Assembly (NCBI GenBank): GCA_945868215.1 | Contig: CAMBLN010000005.1 | Span: 1 to 39,318, forward strand | Reading direction: 5' to 3' | Length of the DNA stretch: 39,318 nt | Origin: Opitutus sp. GAS368 | GTDB taxonomy: Bacteria; Verrucomicrobiota; Verrucomicrobiia; Opitutales; Opitutaceae | Shown here: positions 7,793-16,520 of the stretch, piece by piece | Layout: each line of letters starts with the position of its first letter | Position numbering within the stretch: position 1 is the first letter of the stretch | Notes under the pieces: model-generated | What the model was told of the DNA's origin: nothing | Seen by the model: only the letters and a program-made list of their open reading frames with translations | Databases searched by the model: none | Made by a program: the position numbers and the translations under genes

Positions 7793-8430
7793 GACGCCGC
7801 GGGTTCACGTTGTTGGAGATCATGGTGGCGCTGGCGATCACGGGGATGCTGATGATCGCGCTCAACACCTTCATTTTTTCGATGGGGGAATTGTGGGGGA
7901 AGAACACGGATCTGCGGTTGTTTGACCGGCATGTGCGGGCGGTCACGCGGTTTGTGGAGCGGGAGTTGCGGGCGGGCGCGCTGCCGCCGGCGGGGGTTGC
8001 GGACCAGGCGCCGATCACGGTGCAGGAGATCCGCACGCATGCGGGGATGACGGAGACGCTCCTGACCTTCGAGCTGTTTGAAGGCAGCCGGATTTTCACG
8101 TGGCCGGGGCAACCGCTGCCGGAAGTGGTGTGTTCGCTGTCGGTGCGCGAAGGCACGGGGTTGTTGTTCCTGTGGCATTCGCGACTGGAGAAAGATTTTG
8201 CGACGCAGTCGCCGCGCGAGACGCTGGTGTCGCCGCTGGTGTCGGCGATCAGTTACGACTACTATGACGCGGATTTCAAAAACTGGAAAAACGAGACGCA
8301 GCCGCGGAAGAATACGGAAGGCGCCTACGAAGCGCCGCAAAGGTTGCGGTTGAAGTTCACCTACCGGACGCGGAATCAGGAAGTGTTGATTTTGGTGCCG
8401 ACGGTCACGCAGGGGGCGCCGGTGTTTTAA
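7789..8430 (+). CDS. gspJ: Type II secretion minor pseudopilin, GspJ-like
   Basis: The product has 213 residues from ATG 7789. I rejected an upstream in-frame extension to 7636 because it would overlap gspI by 150 bases, and the prepilin leader begins at MRRRG^FTLLEIMVALAI. A hydrophobic helix covers about 6-28. The soluble domain shows GspJ-like features: the segment FDRHVRAVTRFVERELRAGA, a bulky beta domain, and the ending RTRNQEVLILVPTVTQGA. GspJ belongs to the tip trimer I-J-K. Four-base overlap (ATGA) with gspI; gspK begins two bases after the stop. Confidence 0.86.
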   Translation: MRRRGFTLLEIMVALAITGMLMIALNTFIFSMGELWGKNTDLRLFDRHVRAVTRFVERELRAGALPPAGVADQAPITVQEIRTHAGMTETLLTFELFEGSRIFTWPGQPLPEVVCSLSVREGTGLLFLWHSRLEKDFATQSPRETLVSPLVSAISYDYYDADFKNWKNETQPRKNTEGAYEAPQRLRLKFTYRTRNQEVLILVPTVTQGAPVF

Positions 8431-8431
8431 G

Positions 8432-9589
8432 ATGAGACACGCAAAGTCACATCTTATCGGACGGGCGCGGCGCGGGTCGGTGCTGTTGATCGTGCTGATC
8501 ACGCTGGTGTTCGCGACGTCGGCGCTGCTGCTGTTTATCGAGAAGGCGGGGACGGATTTGTTGGTGGATATTCGCGAGGCGGATGCGGGACGGTTGCGGG
8601 TCGAGGCCTACTCCGCGCTCGAGACGACGCTGGCGGTGCTGGAGGATTTTCGGATCACGTGCGAGGGGTTGCACAGTCCGGCGGAAGGCTGGGGTGATCC
8701 GCTGGGGTTTGCCGGTTACGAGCCGGCGGAGGGACGGACGGTCGAGGTCACGTTGGAGGACGAGAGCGCCAAGCTGCCGCTGCCGGAAGTGAAGCCGGAG
8801 GTGCTGGTGGCGTTGCTGAAATATTGGGGAGTGCCGCAATACGATGCGGAGCGCGTGGCGGATTCGTTGCTGGGATGGATCAAGAAAGATCACACGACGA
8901 CGGCGGTGGGGGCGCCGACGGTGCAGGATTACGAAGGCGCGGCGCTGCCGTTTGTGCCGCCGGGGCGGTCGCTGCGGTCGTTTGCGGAGCTGGCGGCGAT
9001 CGAAGGGGTGCGGCAGGCGTTTTTTGACGAGGCCACGGGACTGCCGAACGAAGTGCACCGGAAGTTTTGCGAGACGTTTTCGCTGTATAAATTCGAGGCG
9101 CCGAACATCAACGGGAGCCGGTTGGAGCCGCTGCTGGCGCAGGAGGTTTTTGATGAGCAGCAAGTGCAGCGGGTGAACGAATATCTGAATGGCGCGGGGG
9201 CTTACCAGGCGCAGGGGCCGGGGTTTTTCAAGAATGCGCGGAGCATCGCGGCGGTGGCGGGCGGGCAGGCGGGGGAGCTGGGCTATGGGATGACGGTGCG
9301 GGCGCTGCGAATCACGGTAACGGTGAGGCAGGGGCAGTCGTCATTCCGGTTGTCCACCGTGGTGGCGCCGGCCGAAGGGGCGGAAGTTGTGCGCACGGTG
9401 GTCGCGGATGCAGCGACGGGCGAGGGCACGGCTTCTTCCGCGCAGCCGGCAGCCACGGAGGCCGCTTCGACGCCGGCAACGGCGGTGCCCGAGGCGGTTG
9501 ATTTGAAATACCCGTTTACGTTTCTCGAAATCCGTGAAAACGATAAGACGGTGCCACCTTCCGTCCTGACCGACGAACCGACCGCATGA
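8432..9589 (+). CDS. gspK: Type II secretion tip pseudopilin GspK
   Basis: The 385-residue protein has a basic leader (MRHAKSHLIGRARRG) and a hydrophobic helix starting SVLLIVLITLVFATSALLLF. As usual for GspK it lacks Glu at +5. The long soluble part contains the GspK pattern: DESAKLPLPEV near 110, a helical insertion rich in Tyr/Trp (LLKYWGVPQYDAERVADSLL), FVPPGRSLRSFAEL, and a C-terminal beta strand. The last 70 residues are an Ala/Thr/Pro-rich tail (SSAQPAATEAASTPATAVPE). GspK caps the pseudopilus and blocks further subunit addition in front of it. ATGA overlap with gspL at 9586-9589. Confidence 0.9.
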   Translation: MRHAKSHLIGRARRGSVLLIVLITLVFATSALLLFIEKAGTDLLVDIREADAGRLRVEAYSALETTLAVLEDFRITCEGLHSPAEGWGDPLGFAGYEPAEGRTVEVTLEDESAKLPLPEVKPEVLVALLKYWGVPQYDAERVADSLLGWIKKDHTTTAVGAPTVQDYEGAALPFVPPGRSLRSFAELAAIEGVRQAFFDEATGLPNEVHRKFCETFSLYKFEAPNINGSRLEPLLAQEVFDEQQVQRVNEYLNGAGAYQAQGPGFFKNARSIAAVAGGQAGELGYGMTVRALRITVTVRQGQSSFRLSTVVAPAEGAEVVRTVVADAATGEGTASSAQPAATEAASTPATAVPEAVDLKYPFTFLEIRENDKTVPPSVLTDEPTA

Positions 9590-10803
9590 GTCTCTCTTCG
9601 CTTAAACGCTTTCTTCCCTCCCCGCCGCCCCGCCAAGTCGTGCTGGTTCCCGACGCGCTTTTTTTTGTGCGGTCGGTGCCGGTGACCGAAGGGGCGACGG
9701 CGGCCGAGGTGGCGGCGCAGGTGGAGCTGGCCATCGAGACGCTGGCGCCGTTTCCCGTGGGGCAGCTTTATTACGGGCATCAGTGGTTGGCGGGGGCGGA
9801 TCACGCGTTGATCTACGCGGCGTATCGGAAGCGGTTCACGGCGGACGAAGTGGATGCGTGGCCGAGTGCGGAGGTGGTGCTGCCGTCGTTTGTGACGCTG
9901 CTGGCGAAGGGTGCGGCGCCGAAACCGGCGACGGCCTGGGTCGTGCCGGGGGCGGCGAGCGTGACGGGACTTTATTTTGCGGATGGGAGCGGGGTGCCGA
10001 CGCAAGTGCGCGTAGAGCCCGTGGCGGCGGAGGCGACCGAGGCGGAGCGTGCGGCGGTGCGCGACGGGGTGCTGGGGGCGTTTCCCGAGATGCGGCACGT
10101 GATCGATGTGGCGGGGGAGCCGCAGTTTGATCCGGCGTCGCCTCAAGGGGAGTTTGTTTTCAAGGCGGGCGGGATGGAGATGCATTTTGACGCGGCGGAC
10201 GTGGCGGCGCTGGATGTGCGGGACAAGGACGAGCTGGCGGCGCGGAGGCGGGCTCATGCGCGCGATGTGATTTTGTGGCGCACGTTTTTGGGTGCGGTGG
10301 CGGCGATCGCGTTGTCGGCGGTGCTGGAGTTGGTGCTGGTGGGCACCTCGATCTGGCAGAAACAGAGACTGGCGCTGGAGGAGCGGCAGAAACCGGTGGT
10401 CGAGGCGGTGATGACCTCGCAGACGCTGGCGACGCGCATTGATGAGCTTTCGACGAAGCGGTTGCTGCCGTTTGAGATGATGGCGCTGGTGAACACGGTG
10501 CGTCCGCGGACGATCCAGTTCATGGTCACGAACACGAAGGGGCTTTATACATTGGAGATCGATGCGCAGACGAGTTCGTCGGGTGACATCGATGTGTTTC
10601 GATCGGCTCTGAACGATCTCGATACTTGTGAAAAGGCCGAGGTGCTGGATCAGCGGAGCCGGGACGGCATTTCGACTTTCCGGATGATGGTGACGTTCAA
10701 GCCCGAGGCGTTCAAGGCGGTCGAGGAGGCTGCACCGGCGGCGGAGCCGGTGACGCCCGCGCCCGCCGCGCCGGTGGAAACGAATACGGAGGTCGAAACA
10801 TGA
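9586..10803 (+). CDS. gspL: Type II secretion inner-membrane protein, GspL-like
   Basis: The 405-residue protein has a cytoplasmic region at 1-225 (in GspL an actin-like fold that binds the GspE ATPase). One membrane helix is at about 229-256 (LGAVAAIALSAVLELVLVGT). A periplasmic coiled coil (257-292) and a PilN-like ferredoxin-fold domain (about 295-375) follow, and the protein ends in a Pro/Ala/Glu tail. Similarity to known GspL is weak. The call rests on this topology and on the place between gspK and gspM. With GspM it forms the inner-membrane platform linking the ATPase to the pseudopilus. Four-base overlaps on both sides indicate coupled translation. Confidence 0.78.
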   Translation: MSLSSLKRFLPSPPPRQVVLVPDALFFVRSVPVTEGATAAEVAAQVELAIETLAPFPVGQLYYGHQWLAGADHALIYAAYRKRFTADEVDAWPSAEVVLPSFVTLLAKGAAPKPATAWVVPGAASVTGLYFADGSGVPTQVRVEPVAAEATEAERAAVRDGVLGAFPEMRHVIDVAGEPQFDPASPQGEFVFKAGGMEMHFDAADVAALDVRDKDELAARRRAHARDVILWRTFLGAVAAIALSAVLELVLVGTSIWQKQRLALEERQKPVVEAVMTSQTLATRIDELSTKRLLPFEMMALVNTVRPRTIQFMVTNTKGLYTLEIDAQTSSSGDIDVFRSALNDLDTCEKAEVLDQRSRDGISTFRMMVTFKPEAFKAVEEAAPAAEPVTPAPAAPVETNTEVET

Positions 10804-11324
10804 AAGCTTTTTTCCTGAGCCGTTTGTTGCGTGAGAAAATCCTGCTGCTGGCCTTCGTGCTGATCGGCGCGCTGATCTGGCTGAGCGGGGTGGGTGAGCG
10901 GGCAAATGTGCGGTTGCGCGAGATCAAGACCACATCCACCGACCTGGATGTGCAGCAACGGTGGTTGTTGCAGCGGGCGCGCATCGAGAAAGAGGCGCAG
11001 CTGGCGATCGAACATCTGGAGCCGTCGAAGAGCCTCGACAGCGTGCGGTTGCAGAGCGAGTTGAACACGCTGGCGCGGACGGCGGGTCTGACGAATTACA
11101 CGGTGTCGGACAGCCGCACGTCGCGCACGAGCCAGTTTGCGGTGCACTCGGTGCAGTTCTCGGCGCAGAACGCGAACATCGGGGCGTTGATCACGTTTTA
11201 TCAGTCGATCGCGCAGCGGGCGCCGTATCTGGGGCTGGAGGAGTTCAAGCTGGGCAGCAACCGGTCGAATCCGTCGCAGCTGGCGGCGACGTGGCGGGTG
11301 ACGTCGGTGGAGATCGCGCGGTGA
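10800..11324 (+). CDS. gspM: Type II secretion inner-membrane protein, GspM/PilO-like
   Basis: The product has 174 residues: a short cytoplasmic N-terminus, one membrane helix at about 13-31 (ILLLAFVLIGALIWLSGV), a coiled coil (34-70) and a small periplasmic domain with the two-strand pattern of GspM/PilO (LTNYTVSDSRTSRTSQFAVH; ITFYQSIAQRAPYLGLEEF). GspM pairs with GspL through the periplasmic domain. It is the last gene of the plus-strand operon. Its end faces the end of gspF across 35 bases holding a hairpin. No gspN or prepilin peptidase gene follows. Confidence 0.8.
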   Translation: MKAFFLSRLLREKILLLAFVLIGALIWLSGVGERANVRLREIKTTSTDLDVQQRWLLQRARIEKEAQLAIEHLEPSKSLDSVRLQSELNTLARTAGLTNYTVSDSRTSRTSQFAVHSVQFSAQNANIGALITFYQSIAQRAPYLGLEEFKLGSNRSNPSQLAATWRVTSVEIAR

Positions 11325-11334
11325 TGTGAAGCGG

Positions 11335-11359
11335 CGCGGTAGGGATAACGCGCCCTACC
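11335..11359. repeat. REP-like hairpin between convergent gspM and gspF
   Basis: A perfect 7-bp inverted repeat (GGTAGGG at 11338-11344, CCCTACC at 11353-11359) has an 8-base loop. An alternative pairing uses GGCGCG/CGCGCC. Read on the minus strand it starts with GTAG. No T run follows, so it is a poor rho-independent terminator. It may be a REP-like element or a protective 3' hairpin for both convergent messages. Confidence 0.4.
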
Positions 11360-12631
11360 TCACATTTTGAAGCTGGAGCTGAGTTGGAAGACGGCGCTGA
11401 CGATGGCGAAGGCGATGAAGCCGACGAAGCTGAAGACGCCGAGGAGGACCGCGGTGGCGATGATTTTGGTGAAGGCGTTGAGCTGGTGCGAAATCGCCTT
11501 CTGATACGCGACGGCGATTTTTTTGAGGCTGGGGACCAGGTTGCCGGTGTTTTCGCCGACGGAGAGTTGGTCAAGGACGAGGTCGGGGAAACAGCCGGTG
11601 CGGGTGAGCGCGGCGGAGAGGGCTTCGCCTTCCAGGACGCGGTCGGTGGCGGCGTCGAAGGCGGCGCGGTGGACGCGGTTTTGGATCTGGCGCTCGGTCA
11701 TGCGCAGGGCTTCGGAGGTGGTGATGCCGTTTTCGAGGAGGACGGAGAGCGTCTGGCTGAAGGCGAGGACGGTTTGGGAGATGGAGAAGGGGCCGAGGAG
11801 CGGGAGCTTGAGGGCCCAGGCGTCGGTTTGGAGGCGGCCGGCTTCGGTGGCGCGCCAGCGCCAGAAGGCGACGGCGCCGAAGATGAGGCCGGCGATCACG
11901 AAGATGCCGTAGTTGAGGCCGAATTGGGAGAAGCCGAGGAGGATGCGGGTGGAGGTGGGGAGTTCGCCGCCGAGGGAAGTGAGGAGGGTTTGCAGGCGGG
12001 GCAGCAGGAACACCATGAAGAAGAGGACGACGCCGCCGGCGACGAACATCATGAAGGCGGGGTAGGCGAGGGCGCTGAGGACTTTTTGACGGAGTTCTTT
12101 TTCTTCCTGGAGGTGGGTGATGAGGCGGACGAGGACTTCGTTCAGGTTGCCGGTGGCTTCGCCGGATTGGATGAGGTTGATGGTCGAGCCGTCGAAGACG
12201 GCGGGGAGCGTGCCCATCGCGCGGGAGAGCTGGGCGCCTTCGCTCAACTGGTCCCAGAGGCTGGTGCAGACGAGACGCAGGCGCGGCTCTTTCATGCGCA
12301 TGCTGAGGAGACGCACGGATTCGCCGGCGGAGAGTCCGCTGGAGGTGAGGTCAACGAGGGCTTCGAGGAAAGGGAGGCGTTCGCGGCGGGAGAGCGAAGC
12401 CGCTTTCGGAATCGGAGCCGTGAGCGTTGAAGGTTGAGCGCGGAGGGAGGCGGACGCGGATTTGGGTTTGCGTTTGCCGGGGACGGGGCGGGCAGCGGCT
12501 TCGCTGACACTGACGGGGGTGAGTCCGCGGGCGCCGAGGAGGCGGAGGGCGTCTTTGCGGCTGGGCGCGTCGAGGTGATCGGAGACGGTCGCGCCGGTGC
12601 GGTTGCGGGCGATGTAGGTGAAGGACGGCAT
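11360..12631 (-). CDS. gspF: Type II secretion inner-membrane platform protein GspF
   Basis: The product has 423 residues from ATG 12631 (MPSFTYIARNRTGATVSDHL). The frame stays open 30 bases further up, but only by translating the heptamer repeat, so I reject that start. Two T2SF domains (about 90-215 and 290-415) and three membrane helices are visible (FMMFVAGGVVLFFMVFLLP; IFVIAGLIFGAVAFW; GVFSFVGFIAFAIVSAVF). Conserved motifs include GEATGNLNEVL and its second copy GENTGNLVPSL. A Lys/Ser/Ala-rich linker (about 48-80) joins the N-terminal domain. GspF transmits GspE motion to pseudopilin assembly. It is the last gene of the minus-strand operon gspD-gspE-gspF. Confidence 0.95.
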   Translation of the reverse strand: MPSFTYIARNRTGATVSDHLDAPSRKDALRLLGARGLTPVSVSEAAARPVPGKRKPKSASASLRAQPSTLTAPIPKAASLSRRERLPFLEALVDLTSSGLSAGESVRLLSMRMKEPRLRLVCTSLWDQLSEGAQLSRAMGTLPAVFDGSTINLIQSGEATGNLNEVLVRLITHLQEEKELRQKVLSALAYPAFMMFVAGGVVLFFMVFLLPRLQTLLTSLGGELPTSTRILLGFSQFGLNYGIFVIAGLIFGAVAFWRWRATEAGRLQTDAWALKLPLLGPFSISQTVLAFSQTLSVLLENGITTSEALRMTERQIQNRVHRAAFDAATDRVLEGEALSAALTRTGCFPDLVLDQLSVGENTGNLVPSLKKIAVAYQKAISHQLNAFTKIIATAVLLGVFSFVGFIAFAIVSAVFQLSSSFKM

Positions 12632-12644
12632 GGTCGCTAGCGCG

Positions 12645-12745
12645 AAATGACCAATGACCAATGACCAATGACCAATGGGCGGAGGGACGCGGACCGATGG
12701 CTCGTGGGTATTTTATTGGTCATTGGGAATTGGTCATTGGTCATT
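12645..12745. repeat. Inverted clusters of the heptamer TTGGTCA between gspE and gspF
   Basis: Four exact tandem copies of ATGACCA (12647-12674) are followed by a 42-base spacer. Three copies of the complementary heptamer TGGTCAT (12717-12723, 12731-12737, 12738-12744) follow, with one degenerate unit (TGGGAAT) between the first and second. The two clusters could form a long hairpin in the gspE-gspF message. The unit is a rotation of TTGGTCA, the heptamer I recall as STRR2 in filamentous cyanobacteria. The array creates spurious upstream start codons for gspF. Confidence 0.9.
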
Positions 12746-12762
12746 CCGCGCGGAATGCGCGG

Positions 12763-14484
12763 TTACTTTTCGGCGACGGTGATGACGCGGAGGACTTCGT
12801 CGAGGGTGGTGTGGCCGGCTTTGACTTTTTCCCAACCGGACTGGCCGAGGGTGCGCATGCCGTTGGCGCGGGCGCATTCGGCGAGGGTGCGGGTGCTTTC
12901 GCGCTTCAGGACGAGGTCGTGGAGTTCGTCGGTGGGCTTGAGGATTTCGAAGAGGCCGATGCGTCCGCGGTAGCCGGTGCCGCGGCAGCGGTCGCAGCCG
13001 ACGGGATTGTGAAGGTGGGTGACCCCGGCGGCGTCGGATTCGGGGAGTCCGAGGATGGCCATGGTCTCCTTGAGCTTGATGGCGGGGACGGGTTCGGCGC
13101 GGGAGCAGTCGTGGCAGAGACGGCGGACGAGACGCTGGGCGATGACGAGCTCGATGGCTGAGGCGACGAGGAACGGCTCGATGCCCATGTCGATGAGACG
13201 CGTGATGGCGCCGGGGGCGTCGTTGGTGTGGAGGGTTGAAAACACCAAGTGACCGGTGAGGGAGGCGCGGATGGCGATGTCGGCGGTGTCGCGGTCGCGG
13301 ATTTCGCCGACCATGATTACGTCGGGGTCCTGGCGGAGGATGGAGCGGAGGGCGTTGGCGAAGGTGAGGCCGATCTCGGAGCGGATCTGGATCTGGTTCA
13401 CGCCGGGGACCTCGTATTCGATGGGGTCTTCGACGGTGATGATGCGCAGATCGGAGGAGTTGATCTTGCGGAGGAAGGCGTTGAGCGAGGTGGATTTTCC
13501 GGAGCCGGTGGGGCCGGTGACGAGGATGATGCCGTGGGGGTAGTCGAGGACGTGGTTGATCTGGGCCTGCTCGTCGGGGCTCATGCCGAGGCGGTCCATG
13601 GTGTAGGCCTCCTTCTTCTGGTTGAGGAGACGGAGGGAGACGGACTCGGCGTAGATGGTGGGGGCGGTGGCGACGCGGATGTCGAGGACGTTGGAGCCGG
13701 CGCGGAAGTTGATGCGTCCGTCCTGCGGGAGGCGTTTTTCGGAGATGTTGAGCTTCGCCATGATTTTCAGGCGCGAGATGATGGCGTCCTGGAAGCGGCG
13801 GAGGTTTTCGGGGACGGGGACCTGGACGAGCAGGCCGTCGACGCGGTAGCGGATGGTGAGCTGGTTTTCCTGGGGCTCGAAGTGGATGTCGGTGGCTTCG
13901 TCGGAGACGGCCTGCGAGATGACATCGGTGACGAAACGGACGACGGCGGCGTCTTCGTCCACGTCGGCTTCGTTTTGCTGGAGGGTCTCGGGGGCGACGT
14001 AGTCTTCATCGCCGCCTTCGAGGCTGCCGGAGCCGACGCCGAAGTGCTGGAGGATGAGGTGGTGGATTTTCTCGGGGACGCCGAGGTGCCAGACGAGCGG
14101 GCGCGGGGTGAACGTGCGTATCCAGTCGGCCATGACGGGCTCGGGCGGCCAGGCGGTGGCGAGGTGGAGGGGGGCGGAGGGCACCGGGGAATCGGAGTCG
14201 GAGTCGGGTTTTTCGCCGAAGGCGATGGGGACGAGTTGGTAGTCGTGGACGAGGCGGGCGGGGAGGAGGCCGAGGGCGGTGTCGTCGGCCTGGAGGTTGC
14301 TGGCGACGTCGAGGCCGGAAGCGGCGGCGAGGGCGGCGAGAGCCTTGGGTTCGTCGAGGGCGAGGGCGTCGGCGAGGAGTTTGAGCCGCTGGTTGCGGGG
14401 GGCCTCGGCGATGGCCTGACGCTGGGCGTCGGAGATGCGTTCGGCGAGGGAGACGGGGAGGGGCGAGGACGGGGCTTCGATCAT
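12763..14484 (-). CDS. gspE: Type II secretion assembly ATPase GspE
   Basis: The 573-residue hexameric cytoplasmic ATPase powers pseudopilus growth. An N-terminal GspE-N/MshEN-like domain covers about 15-150. The catalytic core has Walker A GPTGSGKST (324-332), the Asp box IITVEDPIEYEVPG (348-361), Walker B DPDVIMVGEIRD (386-397) and the His box FSTLHTND (415-422). A tetracysteine zinc site (C457, C460, C497, C500) is typical of GspE/PilB. The frame starts at ATG 14484 and overlaps the gspD stop by four bases, so the two are translationally coupled. A 131-bp gap with heptamer repeats separates it from gspF. Confidence 0.97.
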   Translation of the reverse strand: MIEAPSSPLPVSLAERISDAQRQAIAEAPRNQRLKLLADALALDEPKALAALAAASGLDVASNLQADDTALGLLPARLVHDYQLVPIAFGEKPDSDSDSPVPSAPLHLATAWPPEPVMADWIRTFTPRPLVWHLGVPEKIHHLILQHFGVGSGSLEGGDEDYVAPETLQQNEADVDEDAAVVRFVTDVISQAVSDEATDIHFEPQENQLTIRYRVDGLLVQVPVPENLRRFQDAIISRLKIMAKLNISEKRLPQDGRINFRAGSNVLDIRVATAPTIYAESVSLRLLNQKKEAYTMDRLGMSPDEQAQINHVLDYPHGIILVTGPTGSGKSTSLNAFLRKINSSDLRIITVEDPIEYEVPGVNQIQIRSEIGLTFANALRSILRQDPDVIMVGEIRDRDTADIAIRASLTGHLVFSTLHTNDAPGAITRLIDMGIEPFLVASAIELVIAQRLVRRLCHDCSRAEPVPAIKLKETMAILGLPESDAAGVTHLHNPVGCDRCRGTGYRGRIGLFEILKPTDELHDLVLKRESTRTLAECARANGMRTLGQSGWEKVKAGHTTLDEVLRVITVAEK

Positions 14485-16520
14485 GGCTGGACGACGGGGA
14501 CGACCGGGGTGTTCACGGCGGCGGGGCGGGTGTCGATGACGGCGCGGACGGCCTTGCCCTGGGGATTTTTGTCGAGGCGGCCGAGGGCCTCGACGTTGTC
14601 GGCGGCGGTGTTGGTCAGCATGACCGGGCGGAGGAAGAAGATGAGATCCGTGCGGGATTTGCTGCGGGAGCGGCGGCCGAAGAGATCACCGATGAAAGGA
14701 ATGGGGCCGAGGCGGCTGGAGACCTTGGAGTTGCTTTCGCGTTGGAGGCCGCCGAGGACGATGATGTCGCCGTTGCGGGCGCTGACGAAGGAGTTGGTGG
14801 TGCGGCGGCCGATGCGGGGTTGTTCGTTGCCGTCGATGACGACGGTGCCGAGGACGTCTTCGACCTCCTGTTCGACCTCGAGCTGGACGGAGCCGTCGGG
14901 GCCGATGAGCGGGGTGACCTTGAGGCGGATGCCGATCTCCTGCTGGGTGACGGAGGAGGACGTGCTGAGGCCGTTGTTGTTGCCGGTGGGGGTGGAGGTG
15001 GTGCCGGAGATGACGGGGCGGGTTTCGCCGACGAAGATCTCGGCCTCCTTGTTGTGGGAGGTGACGATGGTCGGGACGGAGAGGATGGTGGTGTTGTTTT
15101 TGCGCGGGGTGGTGCTCAGGCCGATGGCGGCGCTGAGGTTTTGGCCGTAGCCGCTGCTGTCGGCGAAGCCGGAGGCGGTGCCGTTGCCGATGCCGCCGAT
15201 GGAGCCGCCGGGGCCGGAGGCGAGGAAGCCGGTGAGTTTGTTGTCCTCGACGCGGAGGCCGAGGCTGTCGATGCCGGTGGTGGCGTCGTCGTTGAGGGTG
15301 ACCTCGGCGATGACGACCTCGATGCGGACCTGGGCGAGGAGAACGTCGATTTTGACGACGAGTTCGCGGAGGAGACGGATGTCGTCGGCGGTGCCGGAGA
15401 CGACGAGGGCGTTGGAGCGTTCGTCGGCGAGGATGGTGAGGAGGCTGCTGAACGTCTCGGCGGCGGCGGCGTTTTGGACGAGGGCGGTGGCGGGGGCGTT
15501 GGCAGCGGGGGCGGCGTTGTTGGCGGCGGGGCGGGCGGGGGAGGCGGGGTTGTTGCGGTTGTTGGGCTGCTGGCCGGCGGTGCGGGCGGCGGCGGTTTGT
15601 CCGGTGACGAGCTGGCTGAGGAGGGTGGCGACGTCGACGGCCTTGGCGTTGTTGAGCTGGAGGACGTCGGTGCGGGTGTTGGGGTCGGCTTTGACGTCGA
15701 GCTTGGCGATGAGTTCGTCGAAGAACGGGTGCTGGCGGGGGTCGGCGATGAGGACGGCCTGGTTGGTGCGGTCGTCGGCGGAGAAGGAGAGGGAGTTGCC
15801 GAGGGCTTGCTGGCCGGGACCCTGGAGCATTTGTTTCACGCGGGTGACGAGGTCGCTGGCCTTGGCGAAGCGGAGGGTGTAGAACTTGGGGGCGAAGTCG
15901 GTGGAGGCGGGGCGGTCGAGGGCGGCGATGAGCTGTTCGACGCGCTGGAGGTTGGAGATGGAGTCGGTGACGAGGAAGGCGTTGGTGTTGTTGAAGAGGA
16001 CGGCGCCGCCGAGCTGGACGTTGAGGAGGGTGTTGAGCTGGGGGACGAAGTCGGCGGTCTTGAGGTTGCCGAGTTCGAAGACCTTGGAGGCGGTGCGGCC
16101 GGAAGGGGGCATGCCGAGGGTGGAGCCGGTGATGAGTTCGGGGGCCTCGGTGCGCGCCTGGTTCGCGAGGGCAATGATCTTCAGGTATTTGTCGCCCATC
16201 TCGACGACGCCGATGTTGTTCATCGCGAGGACGGAGACGAGGGCCTGAATGGCCTCGGACTTCGGGATGGGCTTGGTGATGTTGAGGGTGATGAGAGGGG
16301 TGGGAAGGCCCTGGGGACGAAGGACGATGCGGCCGGTCCAGACCTCAAGACGGTCGATGACGAAATCGACCTGGGCGTCGCGAAGGCGCAGGTTGTCGAT
16401 CATCTCCTCGGGCGCTTGGGCGGCGGGGACGGTGGTGCTGGGGGTTTCGGGAATCTGCGCGAAGAGGGCGGCAGGGAGGAGGCAGAAACCGGCGAGGACG
16501 AACGAACGGGAGAGTCGCAT
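14481..16520 (-). CDS. gspD: Type II secretion secretin GspD
   Basis: The product has 679 residues from ATG 16520 (MRLSRSFVLAGFCLLPAALFAQ, a clear signal peptide). The 54-codon upstream extension has no signal-like sequence and is rejected. An N0-like domain lies at about 40-120, N1 at about 145-203, N2 at about 212-276 and N3 at about 284-394. N3 carries a low-complexity Ala/Pro/Asn insertion (314-355). The secretin barrel runs from about 398 to 635, with VPTIVTSHNKEAEIFVGE, VTPLIGPDGSVQLEVEQEVE and DIIVLGGLQRESNSKV, then PFIGDLFGRRS and the final strand DLIFFLRPVML. It forms the outer-membrane exit channel. No pilotin-binding S-domain is evident. It is the first gene of the minus-strand operon, divergent from aroC. 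Confidence 0.96.
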   Translation of the reverse strand: MRLSRSFVLAGFCLLPAALFAQIPETPSTTVPAAQAPEEMIDNLRLRDAQVDFVIDRLEVWTGRIVLRPQGLPTPLITLNITKPIPKSEAIQALVSVLAMNNIGVVEMGDKYLKIIALANQARTEAPELITGSTLGMPPSGRTASKVFELGNLKTADFVPQLNTLLNVQLGGAVLFNNTNAFLVTDSISNLQRVEQLIAALDRPASTDFAPKFYTLRFAKASDLVTRVKQMLQGPGQQALGNSLSFSADDRTNQAVLIADPRQHPFFDELIAKLDVKADPNTRTDVLQLNNAKAVDVATLLSQLVTGQTAAARTAGQQPNNRNNPASPARPAANNAAPAANAPATALVQNAAAAETFSSLLTILADERSNALVVSGTADDIRLLRELVVKIDVLLAQVRIEVVIAEVTLNDDATTGIDSLGLRVEDNKLTGFLASGPGGSIGGIGNGTASGFADSSGYGQNLSAAIGLSTTPRKNNTTILSVPTIVTSHNKEAEIFVGETRPVISGTTSTPTGNNNGLSTSSSVTQQEIGIRLKVTPLIGPDGSVQLEVEQEVEDVLGTVVIDGNEQPRIGRRTTNSFVSARNGDIIVLGGLQRESNSKVSSRLGPIPFIGDLFGRRSRSKSRTDLIFFLRPVMLTNTAADNVEALGRLDKNPQGKAVRAVIDTRPAAVNTPVVPVVQP

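Noticed and set aside
12632-12661. Upstream start of gspF within the heptamer array
   Set aside because: The added residues are translated repeat; MPSFTYIARN is the usual GspF start.
13249-15150. Long plus-strand open frame (633 codons) opposite gspE/gspD
   Set aside because: It is antisense to two well-supported genes and is Gly/Asp/Val/Glu-rich, the normal artefact of G+C-rich coding strands.
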